DNA of 26,762 nucleotides, taken from positions 1-26,762 of the forward strand of contig CAKUNB010000006.1 of the NCBI GenBank assembly GCA_934668285.1, read 5' to 3'. Source of the stretch: an uncultured Oscillospiraceae bacterium. GTDB taxonomy: Bacteria; Bacillota; Clostridia; Oscillospirales; Oscillospiraceae. Positions 16,255 to 22,976 of this stretch are shown here, one piece after another (positions within the stretch are counted from its first letter, which is position 1; each line of letters opens with the position of its first letter). A program made the translations under genes and the position numbers. The notes beneath the pieces were generated by a model. The model did not search any database. It was not told the origin of the DNA and saw only the letters and a program-made list of their open reading frames with translations.

Positions 16255-16279
16255 GGGCGCTCAATGAGCGCCCCTACGG
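16255..16279 (-). repeat. REP-type hairpin, GCTC stem, inverted
   Basis: GGGCGCTC (16255-16262) pairs with GAGCGCCC (16266-16273), followed by CTACGG; on the minus strand this is CCGTAGGGGCGC plus the hairpin. It faces the copy at 16120, a tail-to-tail pair like a BIME. Confidence 0.72.
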
Positions 16280-16336
16280 CGTAAAACGATGATTTTTTGC
16301 ATGCCGTTAGGCACACCATTTATGGAGGTTTGAAAC

Positions 16337-17479
16337 ATGAACAACATCGGCCCCTTGTTGCGGCGGGAACGGTTGGCGCGGCACTGGAGTCAGGAGGGGC
16401 TGTGCAAGGGGATTTGCGCGGTTTCGTATCTGTCCAAAATCGAGCAGGGGCAGGTCGAGCCGTCGGAGGAGATTTGCCGCCTGCTGTTTGAGCGCCTTGG
16501 TCTGCCTTCGGAAGAGGACAGCCCGGCCCTTCGGGAGGCCGCGAAGCTGCTGCACCAAATGACGGATCGGCTGTTTCTGGGCGACACGCCGGGGATGTAT
16601 GCGATGGAGGAGGCCTTTGAGGCGGCGCGTCCGCTGCTGTCGCGCAGCCGCTATGCCGCGCAGGCCGACCTGCTGCATGAGGCGCTTCAGCCTATGGGAA
16701 CGCCGCTCCCCGCCGCGCTGGAAAGCGGCCTCGACGAGCGGCTGCTGGCGTATCAGCGCATTTTGCAGGGCCGGTACGACGAGGCGCTGCGCCTGTACCC
16801 GCACGCGTTTACCTATTGCAGCGCCGGAAACGCCGCCTACCAGCGCGGCGATTACCGGACGGCCATCGAGCTGCTGCGCCACGCGCACACGCTGGCTGCC
16901 GAGGACGATGCGGTACATTTAATGCTGCAAAGTCATGCCTTCTTAGGTAACTGCTACTGCAACGAGCTGCGCCTGCCGCAGATGGAGCGGGAATACGCCG
17001 CCGCGCTGCGTTTAGCAGAGCTGTTACACGATACCAGCTTGGCCGACACCATTCGCTACAACGCCGCCGCCGGACAGCTGGAAATCGGGCAGTACGACGC
17101 GGCCTACGCCTATTTTTCCGCGCTGGAAAACCCCGGCCGCATGGCGCTGCACAAGCTGGCCATCTGCTGTGAAAAGCTCGGCCGCGTCGACGAGGCCCGC
17201 GCCGCGCTCGCGCGGGCGCGGGCGGCGGAATGCGATTTTCCCGTCGCGCCGCTGTCGCAGCAGATTTGCGATATCGTCGCCTTTCGCCTCGAGCATGCGG
17301 ACTATTTGCAGCGCGAGGACTACGGCGCGCTGCTGCTCGGCTGCTTCCGAACGATGCGGAAATCGCTCCCCGCGGGCTACGCGTCGTTCCACCTGCCGTG
17401 GGTGCTGGAATGGTACACGGCCAACCGGCGTTATAAGGAGGCCTTCGAGCTGTCGCAGGAGTTTTCCGAAAAGTATTGA
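16337..17479 (+). CDS. XRE-family regulator with TPR-like C-terminal domain
   Basis: The product has 380 residues. Residues 1-65 are a helix-turn-helix of the XRE/Cro type: IGPLLRRERLARHWSQEGLC, then a SYLSKIEQGQVEPSEEICRLL recognition and dimer part. The rest (about 70-380) is helical and repetitive, with TPR-like units such as LYPHAFTYCSAGNAAYQRGDYRTAIELLRHAHTL and FSALENPGRMALHKLAICCEKLGRVDEARAAL. This layout is that of Rgg/PlcR-type regulators, which in other Gram-positive bacteria bind peptides; no peptide gene was identified here. ATG at 16337 is preceded by ATGGAGG. A terminator follows, so the MFS gene downstream is a separate unit although it may be a target. Confidence 0.88.
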   Translation: MNNIGPLLRRERLARHWSQEGLCKGICAVSYLSKIEQGQVEPSEEICRLLFERLGLPSEEDSPALREAAKLLHQMTDRLFLGDTPGMYAMEEAFEAARPLLSRSRYAAQADLLHEALQPMGTPLPAALESGLDERLLAYQRILQGRYDEALRLYPHAFTYCSAGNAAYQRGDYRTAIELLRHAHTLAAEDDAVHLMLQSHAFLGNCYCNELRLPQMEREYAAALRLAELLHDTSLADTIRYNAAAGQLEIGQYDAAYAYFSALENPGRMALHKLAICCEKLGRVDEARAALARARAAECDFPVAPLSQQICDIVAFRLEHADYLQREDYGALLLGCFRTMRKSLPAGYASFHLPWVLEWYTANRRYKEAFELSQEFSEKY

Positions 17480-17494
17480 TTCAATCCGCATTTA

Positions 17495-17540
17495 CCGGTA
17501 GTTTTGAAGAAAATTTTCTCAAAACTACCGGCTATTTTTT
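17495..17540 (+). terminator. Terminator after the XRE regulator
   Basis: CCGGTAGTTTTGA (17495-17507) pairs perfectly with TCAAAACTACCGG (17519-17531); the loop is itself partly self-complementary. A TATTTTTT run follows to 17540. Confidence 0.88.
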
Positions 17541-17552
17541 ACTTCTCCTGCG

Positions 17553-17561
17553 TGCTACAAT
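17553..17561 (+). promoter_or_regulatory. Extended -10 promoter for the MFS gene
   Basis: TGC followed by TACAAT (17556-17561) forms an extended -10 element. No good -35 is seen; the region upstream is the preceding terminator. Transcription would start close to 17568, leaving a leader of about 12 bases. Confidence 0.5.
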
Positions 17562-17579
17562 AGTGCCGAGGTGAGAAAA

Positions 17580-18806
17580 ATGAAGCAGACCCTTTGGACC
17601 AAAAATTTTACGCTCGTGACCGTGGCGACCTCGCTTGGCATGATCGGCGGCATTGCGGGCGGCTTTGCGCTGTCGTTTCTGGTCTTTGACGAAACGGGCA
17701 GCACGCTGGCCGCCGCACTCATCGTCGCCATTCAGCTCGTGCCGACGTTCATCCTGCCGCTGTTCCTCGCGCCGTGGATGGACCGCCTGCCGCGCAAACC
17801 GTTTCTGGTCGGCGGCGACCTCGTGAACGCCGCGCTCTACACGCTCATGGGTGTGTACCTGATGTTTTTCCGCTTTTCCTATATCGGGTATCTTGCCTAT
17901 TCGCTGCTCCTCTCGGCGCTCGGGACGGTCGATGAGCTGGCATATAACAGCATTTATCCGAAGCTCATTCCGATGGGCATGGAGCAGAAGGGCTACGCTG
18001 TTTCGTCCATGCTCTATCCCGTCATGCGCGTGCTGCTGATGCCGGTTTCTGCTGTCCTGTTAGAAGTGTTCGGTGTTTCGTGGCTGCTTGTCATGCAAGG
18101 TGGCCTTTCGCTGGCGGCAGCTCTAATTGAAAGCCGCATCTGCGTCCACGAGGAAAAGCGCCTCGACGAGCGCGGCTACAGCTTCCGCCTCTGGCGCGAG
18201 GACATCCGCGAGGCCGCGCAGTACCTCCGGAAGGAGCGCGGGCTGCGCAATATTTACGGTTACATGGCATTTACCAACGGCGTCGCGGGCGGCTACGGGC
18301 CGATTCTGGTTGCGTTTTTCCGCACCATGCCGGGCTTCACGGCGGCGATGTATTCGCTCTTCTCCGTCGCGGAGTTTCTGGGCCGGACGGTCGGCGGCGC
18401 GGTGCAGTACCGGCTGAAGCTGCCGCCGAGGAAGAAATTCTCCTTCACATTTTTCGTCTACCAGTTCTACGAGACGATGGACATGACGCTCCTCTGGCTG
18501 CCCTACCCGCTGATGCTCGCCAATCGCGCCGCGGCGGGCTTCCTCGGCACGAACAGCGCGACGCTCCGACGGGCGGCGGTGCAGCGCTACATTCCCGAGC
18601 AGCTCCGCGCGCGCATCAACGCCTTTGAAAACATGCTCATCATGGCAGCGACGAGCGGCCTATCGCTGGCCGTCGGCGCGCTGGGCGAGATCGCGGACTA
18701 CCGCGTCTGCCTGACCCTCTGCGGTGCGGCCTCGATGCTCGTCTGCTGGCTGACCATCTGGCGCTCCCGCAAATCCGTTTGCGCCGTCTACGAGACAGTA
18801 GAATAA
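17580..18806 (+). CDS. MFS transporter
   Basis: The product has 408 residues from the ATG at 17580; a GTG at 17571 is in frame, but AGGTGAG sits 4-5 bases before the ATG and MKQTLWTKNFTLVTVATSLG is the usual start of this group. The protein is strongly hydrophobic, with about ten to twelve membrane segments and short charged loops. The loop MDRLPRKPFLVGGDLVNA between the second and third segments is the MFS motif A position (D-R-x-x-R-K/R). The group resembles export-type MFS proteins of Firmicutes. Substrate and direction cannot be stated. It is probably transcribed alone from the extended -10 promoter, next to the XRE/TPR regulator, a natural candidate for its control. Confidence 0.87.
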   Translation: MKQTLWTKNFTLVTVATSLGMIGGIAGGFALSFLVFDETGSTLAAALIVAIQLVPTFILPLFLAPWMDRLPRKPFLVGGDLVNAALYTLMGVYLMFFRFSYIGYLAYSLLLSALGTVDELAYNSIYPKLIPMGMEQKGYAVSSMLYPVMRVLLMPVSAVLLEVFGVSWLLVMQGGLSLAAALIESRICVHEEKRLDERGYSFRLWREDIREAAQYLRKERGLRNIYGYMAFTNGVAGGYGPILVAFFRTMPGFTAAMYSLFSVAEFLGRTVGGAVQYRLKLPPRKKFSFTFFVYQFYETMDMTLLWLPYPLMLANRAAAGFLGTNSATLRRAAVQRYIPEQLRARINAFENMLIMAATSGLSLAVGALGEIADYRVCLTLCGAASMLVCWLTIWRSRKSVCAVYETVE

Positions 18807-18844
18807 GCCTAAATCCACGCGGAAAGTGCCGTTAAACGTCGCAT

Positions 18845-19035
18845 GGGCGCTCATCGAGCGCCCGCGTGCAGGCGGTGTCGATTTAGTGAGTAGTGAATAA
18901 TATGATAGGTGTGCCTTTGGCACGAATAAAAAATCCGCTGCGGCGGGGGCGGGCGCTCGATGAGCGCCCCTACGGAGTATAACGATACTTTTAACATTTA
19001 CACGAAACGTGAAAAAGCGCCAAGTGCCTGCACGG
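18845..19035 (+). repeat. Composite interspersed repeat, copy A
   Basis: The unit opens with a GGGCGCTC/GAGCGCCC hairpin (18845-18863), then GCGTGCAGGC, an AT-rich AGTGAATAATAT part, a GTGCC-TTT-GGCAC hairpin (18911-18923), ATAAAAAATCCGC, a second GGGCGCTC/GAGCGCCC hairpin followed by CTACGG (18951-18975), and ends near AGTGCCTGCACGGC. The copy at 22666-22867 has the same order of parts and long stretches of identity. Confidence 0.75.
18951..18975 (-). repeat. REP-type hairpin within composite repeat A
   Basis: GGGCGCTC (18951-18958) pairs with GAGCGCCC (18962-18969), loop GAT, followed by CTACGG; inverted orientation, same stem as 16255 and 22781. Confidence 0.7.
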
Positions 19036-19043
19036 CTGATACT

Positions 19044-19183
19044 GATTCTTGATTAAAAATTTAATCAAGAATCCCGTGTGCTGCGCACACGCGCATCGTG
19101 CGAACGCACGATGCGCCGTCTCATGCAGAATCTGACGCGCCTTTGGCGCGATAAAAAGCTTTTCAAGCTTTTTAACAGATTCT
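19044..19183. repeat. Cluster of perfect hairpins including a three-way junction
   Basis: Back to back are: GATTCTTGATTAAA (19044-19057) with its complement to 19073, 14 pairs; CGTGTGC/GCACACG (19075-19091), 7 pairs; CGCATCGTGCG/CGCACGATGCG (19092-19115), 11 pairs; and an outer stem AGAATCTG (19127-19134) with CAGATTCT (19176-19183) that encloses two hairpins, CGCGCC/GGCGCG (19136-19150) and AAAAAGCTT/AAGCTTTTT (19153-19173). GATTCT and AGAATC occur twice each, so other pairings across the whole element are possible. No protein gene fits. Confidence 0.7.
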
Positions 19184-19209
19184 AGTATGAGTAGTTTTTT
19201 GACGTACTC

Positions 19210-19246
19210 AAACGCGCTGCCCCTTTGGATGGGGCAGCGCGTTTTT
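19210..19246. terminator. Terminator-like hairpin at the end of the small minus-strand gene
   Basis: AAACGCGCTGCCCC (19210-19223) pairs perfectly with GGGGCAGCGCGTTT (19231-19244) around a 7-base loop. The T run is better on the plus strand (TTTTT), but the hairpin lies directly after the stop of the minus-strand gene at 19250, so it may work for both strands. Confidence 0.72.
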
Positions 19247-19249
19247 GGG

Positions 19250-19402
19250 TCAGCTCATCATGTTGGAAATGCCCTGCTCCATGGAATCGACCGCCTCTTG
19301 TGCGGTCTTGCGGACCTTCGACTGCTGCGGCAGCATCAGCGCCGCCGCGCCGCCTGCGACCATGCCGAGACCCAAGGTCAGCAAAAAGCCCTTCACCTGC
19401 AT
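19250..19402 (-). CDS. Small single-pass membrane protein (50 residues)
   Basis: This short minus-strand gene runs from ATG at 19402 to TGA at 19250-19252. A GGGAGG site lies 7 bases before the ATG, and a terminator-like hairpin follows the stop. The product begins MQVKGFLLTLGLGMVAGGAA, a one-segment membrane anchor (about residues 5-24), followed by LMLPQQSKVRKTAQEAVDS, a charged amphipathic tail. The pattern of a Gly-rich anchor and short helical tail is like small YtxH-type proteins, but the length is too short for a firm family call. Function is unknown. It lies opposite to pyrF and has no obvious partner; its promoter was not identified. Confidence 0.75.
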   Translation of the reverse strand: MQVKGFLLTLGLGMVAGGAAALMLPQQSKVRKTAQEAVDSMEQGISNMMS

Positions 19403-19522
19403 CGTACATCCTCCCTTCCAATAAACTTGCCGAATCCGGCGGTTTTAGCTTTCCCGCCGCGGAGAAAAACTTGCAGAAGCGGCGAAATTGTCGAAAAACG
19501 TCTTTTCCGCCAGCGTTTTTTG

Positions 19523-19531
19523 TGGTATAAT
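19523..19531 (+). promoter_or_regulatory. Extended -10 promoter for pyrF
   Basis: TGG followed by a perfect TATAAT (19526-19531) forms an extended -10 element; the region 17 bases upstream (TTTTCC) is a poor -35. The start codon of pyrF is about 40 bases downstream. Confidence 0.6.
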
Positions 19532-19571
19532 TGCCGTATTGAAGGAATTCTATGCACAGGAGGTTTTTTCC

Positions 19572-20495
19572 ATGTCCTTTGACGTTTTGCAGGAACAGAT
19601 TCGCGCGGTAAAAAACCCCGTGATGCTGGGGCTGGATCCGTATCTTCCCATTTTGCCGCAGCACATTTTACGCGACGCTTACGAGGAGCACGGCCAGACG
19701 CTTGCCGGTGCGGCGGCGGCCTACTACCGCTTCTGCACGGAGCTTCTTGACGCGCTATGCGGCATGATTCCGGCGGTGAAGCTGCAAAGCGCGTGCTTTG
19801 AGGCGCTTGGCGCGGACGGCATTGCGCAGATGCAGGCGGTCAGCCGCTACGCGAAAAAGCTGGGCTTCTACGTCCTGATCGATTCGATGCGCGGCGACGT
19901 GGGCAATATCGCGGAGATTTACGCGCAGGCGATGTTCGGCGAGGTGCCGGTCGGCGAAACATCGCATAAGCTGTATGACTGCGACGCGCTGACGCTCAAT
20001 CCGTACCTCGGCAGCGACGGTGTCAAGCCTTTCCTGCCGTACTGTAAAAAGGACGGGAAGAATATTTTCCTTCTGCTCAAAACCTCAAACAAATCCTCCC
20101 GCGAGGTGCAGGATCTGCTCTCGGGCGACCGCGTGATCTACACGGCCATGGCCGACCTTGCGATGCGCTGGAGCACGGGCCTGTTCGGCCGGAACGGCTA
20201 CAGCCAGATCGGCGCGGTCGTCGGCGCGACCTTCCCGCAGACGATGCACCTGCTGCGCGAAAAATACGACCGCCTGTTCTTCCTCGTGCCCGGTTACGGT
20301 GCGCAGGGCGGCACGGCGAAAAACGTGCGCTTTGCCTTCGACCGCTTCGGCCACGGCGCAATTATTTCCGCCTCACGCAGCATCCTCTGCGCGTGGCAGA
20401 AGGCCGGCAGCGACGGCACGGACTACCTTGACCATGCCAAGGCGGCGGCGGAGAAAATGCGCCGTGACATTTCGAAACTTGTGGTGATTCTATGA
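19572..20495 (+). CDS. pyrF: Orotidine 5'-phosphate decarboxylase (subfamily 2) with altered catalytic motif
   Basis: The product has 307 residues, normal for the long PyrF type 2. The ATG at 19572 follows ACAGGAGG by 8 bases; the open frame further upstream covers the promoter. Conserved parts are LGLDP (19-23), AVKLQSACFEALG with K70, LNPYLGSDGVKPFLPY, KTSNKSS, IGAVVGATFPQ and FLVPGYGAQGG. The enzyme makes UMP from OMP, the last step of de novo pyrimidine synthesis. The core motif DxKxxD reads D104-S-M106-R-G-D109: both Asp are kept but the essential Lys is Met (codon ATG; Lys would be AAG). The protein may be inactive, changed in function, or the base may be an error. The next gene overlaps by 4 bases (ATGA), so both are co-transcribed. 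No other pyr gene is in the window. Confidence 0.88.
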   Translation: MSFDVLQEQIRAVKNPVMLGLDPYLPILPQHILRDAYEEHGQTLAGAAAAYYRFCTELLDALCGMIPAVKLQSACFEALGADGIAQMQAVSRYAKKLGFYVLIDSMRGDVGNIAEIYAQAMFGEVPVGETSHKLYDCDALTLNPYLGSDGVKPFLPYCKKDGKNIFLLLKTSNKSSREVQDLLSGDRVIYTAMADLAMRWSTGLFGRNGYSQIGAVVGATFPQTMHLLREKYDRLFFLVPGYGAQGGTAKNVRFAFDRFGHGAIISASRSILCAWQKAGSDGTDYLDHAKAAAEKMRRDISKLVVIL

Positions 20496-21538
20496 CGACC
20501 GTTTATCTGATCCGGCATGCCGAGGCGGAGGGCAACGTGTTCCGCCGCCTGCATGGCCAGTATAATTCTAACATTACTCCGAATGGCCTACGCCAGATCG
20601 CGGCGCTGGCTGAGCGCTTCCGCGACGTGCAAATTGACGCGGTATATGCAAGTGACCTTAACAGGACGCGGGTCACGTCGGCGGCGATTTACGTTCCGAA
20701 AAAGCTTCCGCTGCACACCGACCCGCGCTTCCGCGAGATCAAGTGCGGCGTCTGGGAGGACACGCCCTTCGGCCAGTTCGACCGGCTGGACCATCAGAGC
20801 AGCTATGACTTTTCCCACCATCCGCACCGCTGGCATGCCGAGGGCAGCGAGCGCTTCGCCGACTATACCGGCCGCTTTCTCCGCGCGCTGGACGAGGTCG
20901 TGCGCGAAAACGAGGGAAAAACCGTTGCGATTTTCTCGCACGGCATGGTGCTGCGCGGCGTGCTGCAGTCGCTGTTCTTCCCCGAAAACGAAGCCGCCGT
21001 GCCGCACAGCGAAAACACCGCCGTTTCCCGCCTGCGCTGGGAAAACGGCGCGTACACGCTCGACTACCTGAATGACGCGTCGCACCTTCCCTATGAAATC
21101 TCTACGGTCGGCAAGCAGCGCTGGTGGCGCAGCGACGAAACGAAGGATTTTAATCTTTGGTACCGCCCTGCAGAGGACGCAGACGCGGCGTTTCTGGCCG
21201 CGCTCGGCTTCACCCCGCAGGCGGGGCAGCACGTCGAGCTTGGCATGCTTGGCGAGGAGCCGATCGGCGTTGTAGCAACCTCATATTGCGATAATAAAGC
21301 CACTTTAGATTTTATCGGCGTAACGGAGGCGCAGCGCGGCAAGGGCTTTGCGCCGCAGCTGCTCGGCGAGGCCATCTGCCCCCTGCGGACGCGCGGCGCG
21401 GCGCGGCTGACCGCCGCTCCGACGGCGCACCCGGGCGCCCTGCGCCTGCTGGAGCGCTACGGCTTTGACCCCGAAACGCGGGCGCTGGAGCTTGCGATTG
21501 ACACGGAAAAATGCGTATCCTGCCTGAGCTTTTCCTGA
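20492..21538 (+). CDS. Histidine phosphatase-GNAT acetyltransferase fusion
   Basis: The product has 348 residues. The N-terminal domain (1-205) is of the phosphoglycerate-mutase-like histidine phosphatase type: YLIRHAEAEGN with R8 and the phosphate-accepting H9, YASDLNRTRVTS, REIKCGVWED and VAIFSHGMVLRGV with the second His, H150. The C-terminal domain (about 220-345) is a GNAT acetyltransferase: ELGMLGEEPIGVVATSY, then DFIGVTEAQRGKGFAPQLLG, where RGKGFA is the acetyl-CoA loop, and ALRLLERYGFDPE. Similar two-domain proteins are known in Clostridia; the substrates are unknown. The ATG overlaps the pyrF stop by 4 bases, and the last 28 bases overlap the first chromate-transporter gene, a sign of one tight transcript. 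Confidence 0.86.
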   Translation: MTTVYLIRHAEAEGNVFRRLHGQYNSNITPNGLRQIAALAERFRDVQIDAVYASDLNRTRVTSAAIYVPKKLPLHTDPRFREIKCGVWEDTPFGQFDRLDHQSSYDFSHHPHRWHAEGSERFADYTGRFLRALDEVVRENEGKTVAIFSHGMVLRGVLQSLFFPENEAAVPHSENTAVSRLRWENGAYTLDYLNDASHLPYEISTVGKQRWWRSDETKDFNLWYRPAEDADAAFLAALGFTPQAGQHVELGMLGEEPIGVVATSYCDNKATLDFIGVTEAQRGKGFAPQLLGEAICPLRTRGAARLTAAPTAHPGALRLLERYGFDPETRALELAIDTEKCVSCLSFS

Positions 21539-22083
21539 CGTTCGCGCGGATCGGCCTGTTCACCTTCGGCGGCGGCTACGCCATGATCCCGCTGATCGAG
21601 TCCGTCTGCGTGGACAAAAAGCACTGGCTCACGCAGGAGGAGCTGCTGAACATGACCGTGCTGGCCGAGTCCACGCCCGGGCCGATCGCCATCAACTGCG
21701 CCACCTACACGGGTTATCAGCGCGCGGGCTTCCCCGGTGCGCTGGCGGCGACGGTCGGCGTAATTCTTCCGTCCTTCGCCGTGATCTACCTGATCTCGAT
21801 GTTTTTGGAGAATTTCCTCGCGCTGACCGTCGTGGCCAACGCCTTTCGCGGCATCAAGATCGCCGTCGGCGTATTGATTTTTAACGCTGCGCTGCGTATG
21901 CTGAAAAAGCAGCGGCGGGACTGGCTTTCTATTGTAATTTTAAACGCCTCTGCTGCTGCCGTATTATGCAGCAATATATTCTCTTGGGGTCTTTCGTCGA
22001 TCCGGCTGATGCTGGCCGCTGCCGCCGTCAGTCTGACGGCCTTCGCGCTCGGCCTCGCGGCAAAACGGAGGAAGGGGCTATGA
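21511..22083 (+). CDS. Chromate transporter, first half
   Basis: The product has 190 residues, one ChrA domain as in short-chain chromate transporters that work as pairs. The characteristic LFTFGGGYAMIPLIE comes near the start and STPGPIAINCATYTGYQRAG follows, the two conserved membrane motifs of the family. Five or six membrane segments are expected. ATG at 21511 is inside the end of the phosphatase-GNAT gene (28-base overlap) and has only a weak ribosome site (ACGGAAAA), so translation may be coupled. Such proteins are named for chromate efflux, but in gut anaerobes the real ion is uncertain. The partner half starts in an ATGA overlap with the stop. Confidence 0.92.
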   Translation: MRILPELFLTFARIGLFTFGGGYAMIPLIESVCVDKKHWLTQEELLNMTVLAESTPGPIAINCATYTGYQRAGFPGALAATVGVILPSFAVIYLISMFLENFLALTVVANAFRGIKIAVGVLIFNAALRMLKKQRRDWLSIVILNASAAAVLCSNIFSWGLSSIRLMLAAAAVSLTAFALGLAAKRRKGL

Positions 22084-22643
22084 TCTATCTCGAGCTGTTT
22101 CTCGGCTTTTTGAAGGTCGGTTTTTTTACCTTCGGCGGCTCCTACGGCGCGATTCCGCTCATCCGCGACGTCGTCCTGTCACACGGCTGGCTCAGCGACG
22201 AAACGCTGACCTATATGATTGCCGTCAGCGAGAGCACTCCCGGCCCGATCATGGTCAATATGGCGACGTACATCGGCAGCCGGCAGGCGGGCTTCCTCGG
22301 CGCGCTGGTCGCGACGGCTGCCGTGGCGCTGCCCGCGTTTGCGGTCATCCTGCTGCTGACGGCGCTGCTGAGATCCGCAATGAAGAACCGCTGGGTGCAG
22401 GCGGCAATGAACGGACTGTCTCCCTGCGTGGTCGGCATCGTGCTTGCTACGGGTCTTTACCTCCTGCTCGAGGGCTGCCTCGGCGCGGTCCGAGCGCCGC
22501 AGCCCGATCTTCGTGCCCTCGTTCTGACTGTGGTTTTGCTGGCTGTTGGCCTATTATATCGTAAGCTAACAAAAAGGACGCTCTCTCCCATTGCCCTCAT
22601 CGTCCTCGCCGCCGTGTTAGGTGCGGGAGTATACGCCATTTAA
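22080..22643 (+). CDS. Chromate transporter, second half
   Basis: The product has 187 residues. The start at 22080 overlaps the previous stop by 4 bases (ATGA) and follows GGAGGAAGGGG; the frame is open further upstream but there reads the previous gene in a wrong frame. It has the same motifs as its partner, FFTFGGSYGAIPLIRD and STPGPIMVNMATYIGSRQAG, and about six membrane segments. The two half-size proteins together correspond to one full-length ChrA with two homologous domains, and probably form a heterodimer in the membrane. No chromate resistance regulator is seen nearby. No terminator follows; the downstream stretch is repeats. Confidence 0.92.
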   Translation: MIYLELFLGFLKVGFFTFGGSYGAIPLIRDVVLSHGWLSDETLTYMIAVSESTPGPIMVNMATYIGSRQAGFLGALVATAAVALPAFAVILLLTALLRSAMKNRWVQAAMNGLSPCVVGIVLATGLYLLLEGCLGAVRAPQPDLRALVLTVVLLAVGLLYRKLTKRTLSPIALIVLAAVLGAGVYAI

Positions 22644-22665
22644 CAATGACGCTATCGATTCTGCC

Positions 22666-22867
22666 CGTAGGGCGGGCTGCCCCAGCCCGCCGCGTGCAGG
22701 CAGTATCGATTAGTGAATAGTGAATAATATAATTCGGTGTGCCTTCGGCACGGATTAAAAAATCCGCTGCGGCGGGGAGCGGGCGCTCGATGAGCGCCCC
22801 TACGGCGTATAACGGGGCTTTTTACCATTCAACCAAGCCAATGAAAAACCGTTAGTGCCTGCGCGGC
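22666..22867 (+). repeat. Composite interspersed repeat, copy B
   Basis: The parts come in the same order as in 18845-19035: hairpin (here CGTAGGG with GGCGGGCTG/CAGCCCGCC, 22671-22691), GCGTGCAGGC, AGTGAATAATAT, GTGCC-TTC-GGCAC (22739-22751), ATTAAAAAATCCGC, GGGCGCTC/GAGCGCCC with CTACGG (22781-22805), TATAACG and finally AGTGCCTGCGCGGC. The first hairpin differs in stem sequence from copy A, while the flanking body is nearly the same. Confidence 0.75.
22781..22805 (-). repeat. REP-type hairpin within composite repeat B
   Basis: GGGCGCTC (22781-22788) pairs with GAGCGCCC (22792-22799), loop GAT, followed by CTACGG. It has the same stem and loop as the copy at 18951. Confidence 0.7.
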
Positions 22868-22891
22868 GCGATGTGGGCATCGCGCCCTACG
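22865..22891 (-). repeat. REP-type hairpin, CGATG stem
   Basis: GGCGCGATG (22865-22873) pairs perfectly with CATCGCGCC (22878-22886), loop TGGG, followed by CTACG. The foot is the same as in the other hairpins; the stem is different. Confidence 0.7.
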
Positions 22892-22976
22892 CAAAGTATG
22901 ACCTTGGGAGCAATAACGCAGTCTTGCTGCAACATGCCTCGCGGGCGGCGGGGAAGCAATCACAAAGGAGTATTCT

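Larger units (their letters stand above)
16020..16336. other. Gene-free stretch made of REP-type hairpins
   Basis: Between ygfK and the XRE regulator there are 392 bases without a supported gene. After the terminator and promoter the stretch holds three CGTAGGG-type hairpins (16064, 16120, 16255); the last two face each other. Short open frames here lack ribosome sites. A TATGGAGG ribosome site for the next gene is at 16321-16328. Confidence 0.7.
18807..19249. other. Gene-free stretch with composite repeat and hairpin cluster
   Basis: Between the MFS gene and the small minus-strand gene there are 443 bases without a supported gene. They hold a composite repeat (18845-19035), a cluster of perfect hairpins (19044-19183) and a terminator-like hairpin (19210-19246). 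Confidence 0.75.
22644..22976. other. Gene-free stretch with composite repeat copy B
   Basis: These 333 bases hold the second copy of the composite repeat and a further hairpin at 22865. Nothing in them reads as a gene. A TATAAT inside the repeat (22728-22733) has no fitting -35. The ribosome site of psd, AAAGGAG, is at 22964-22970; no convincing promoter for psd was seen. Confidence 0.7.

Noticed and set aside
16064..16279. CRISPR array in the hairpin-rich gap
   Set aside because: The repeats are unequal, point in different directions and have irregular spacing; no cas genes are near.
19182..19664. Open frame of 160 residues on the minus strand across the small membrane protein gene
   Set aside because: It reads a different frame through the pyrF promoter, has no ribosome site and no recognisable pattern.
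22728..22733. TATAAT as promoter for psd
   Set aside because: No -35 at a fitting distance (ATCGAT); the sequence is part of the composite repeat, where copy A reads AATATGAT.
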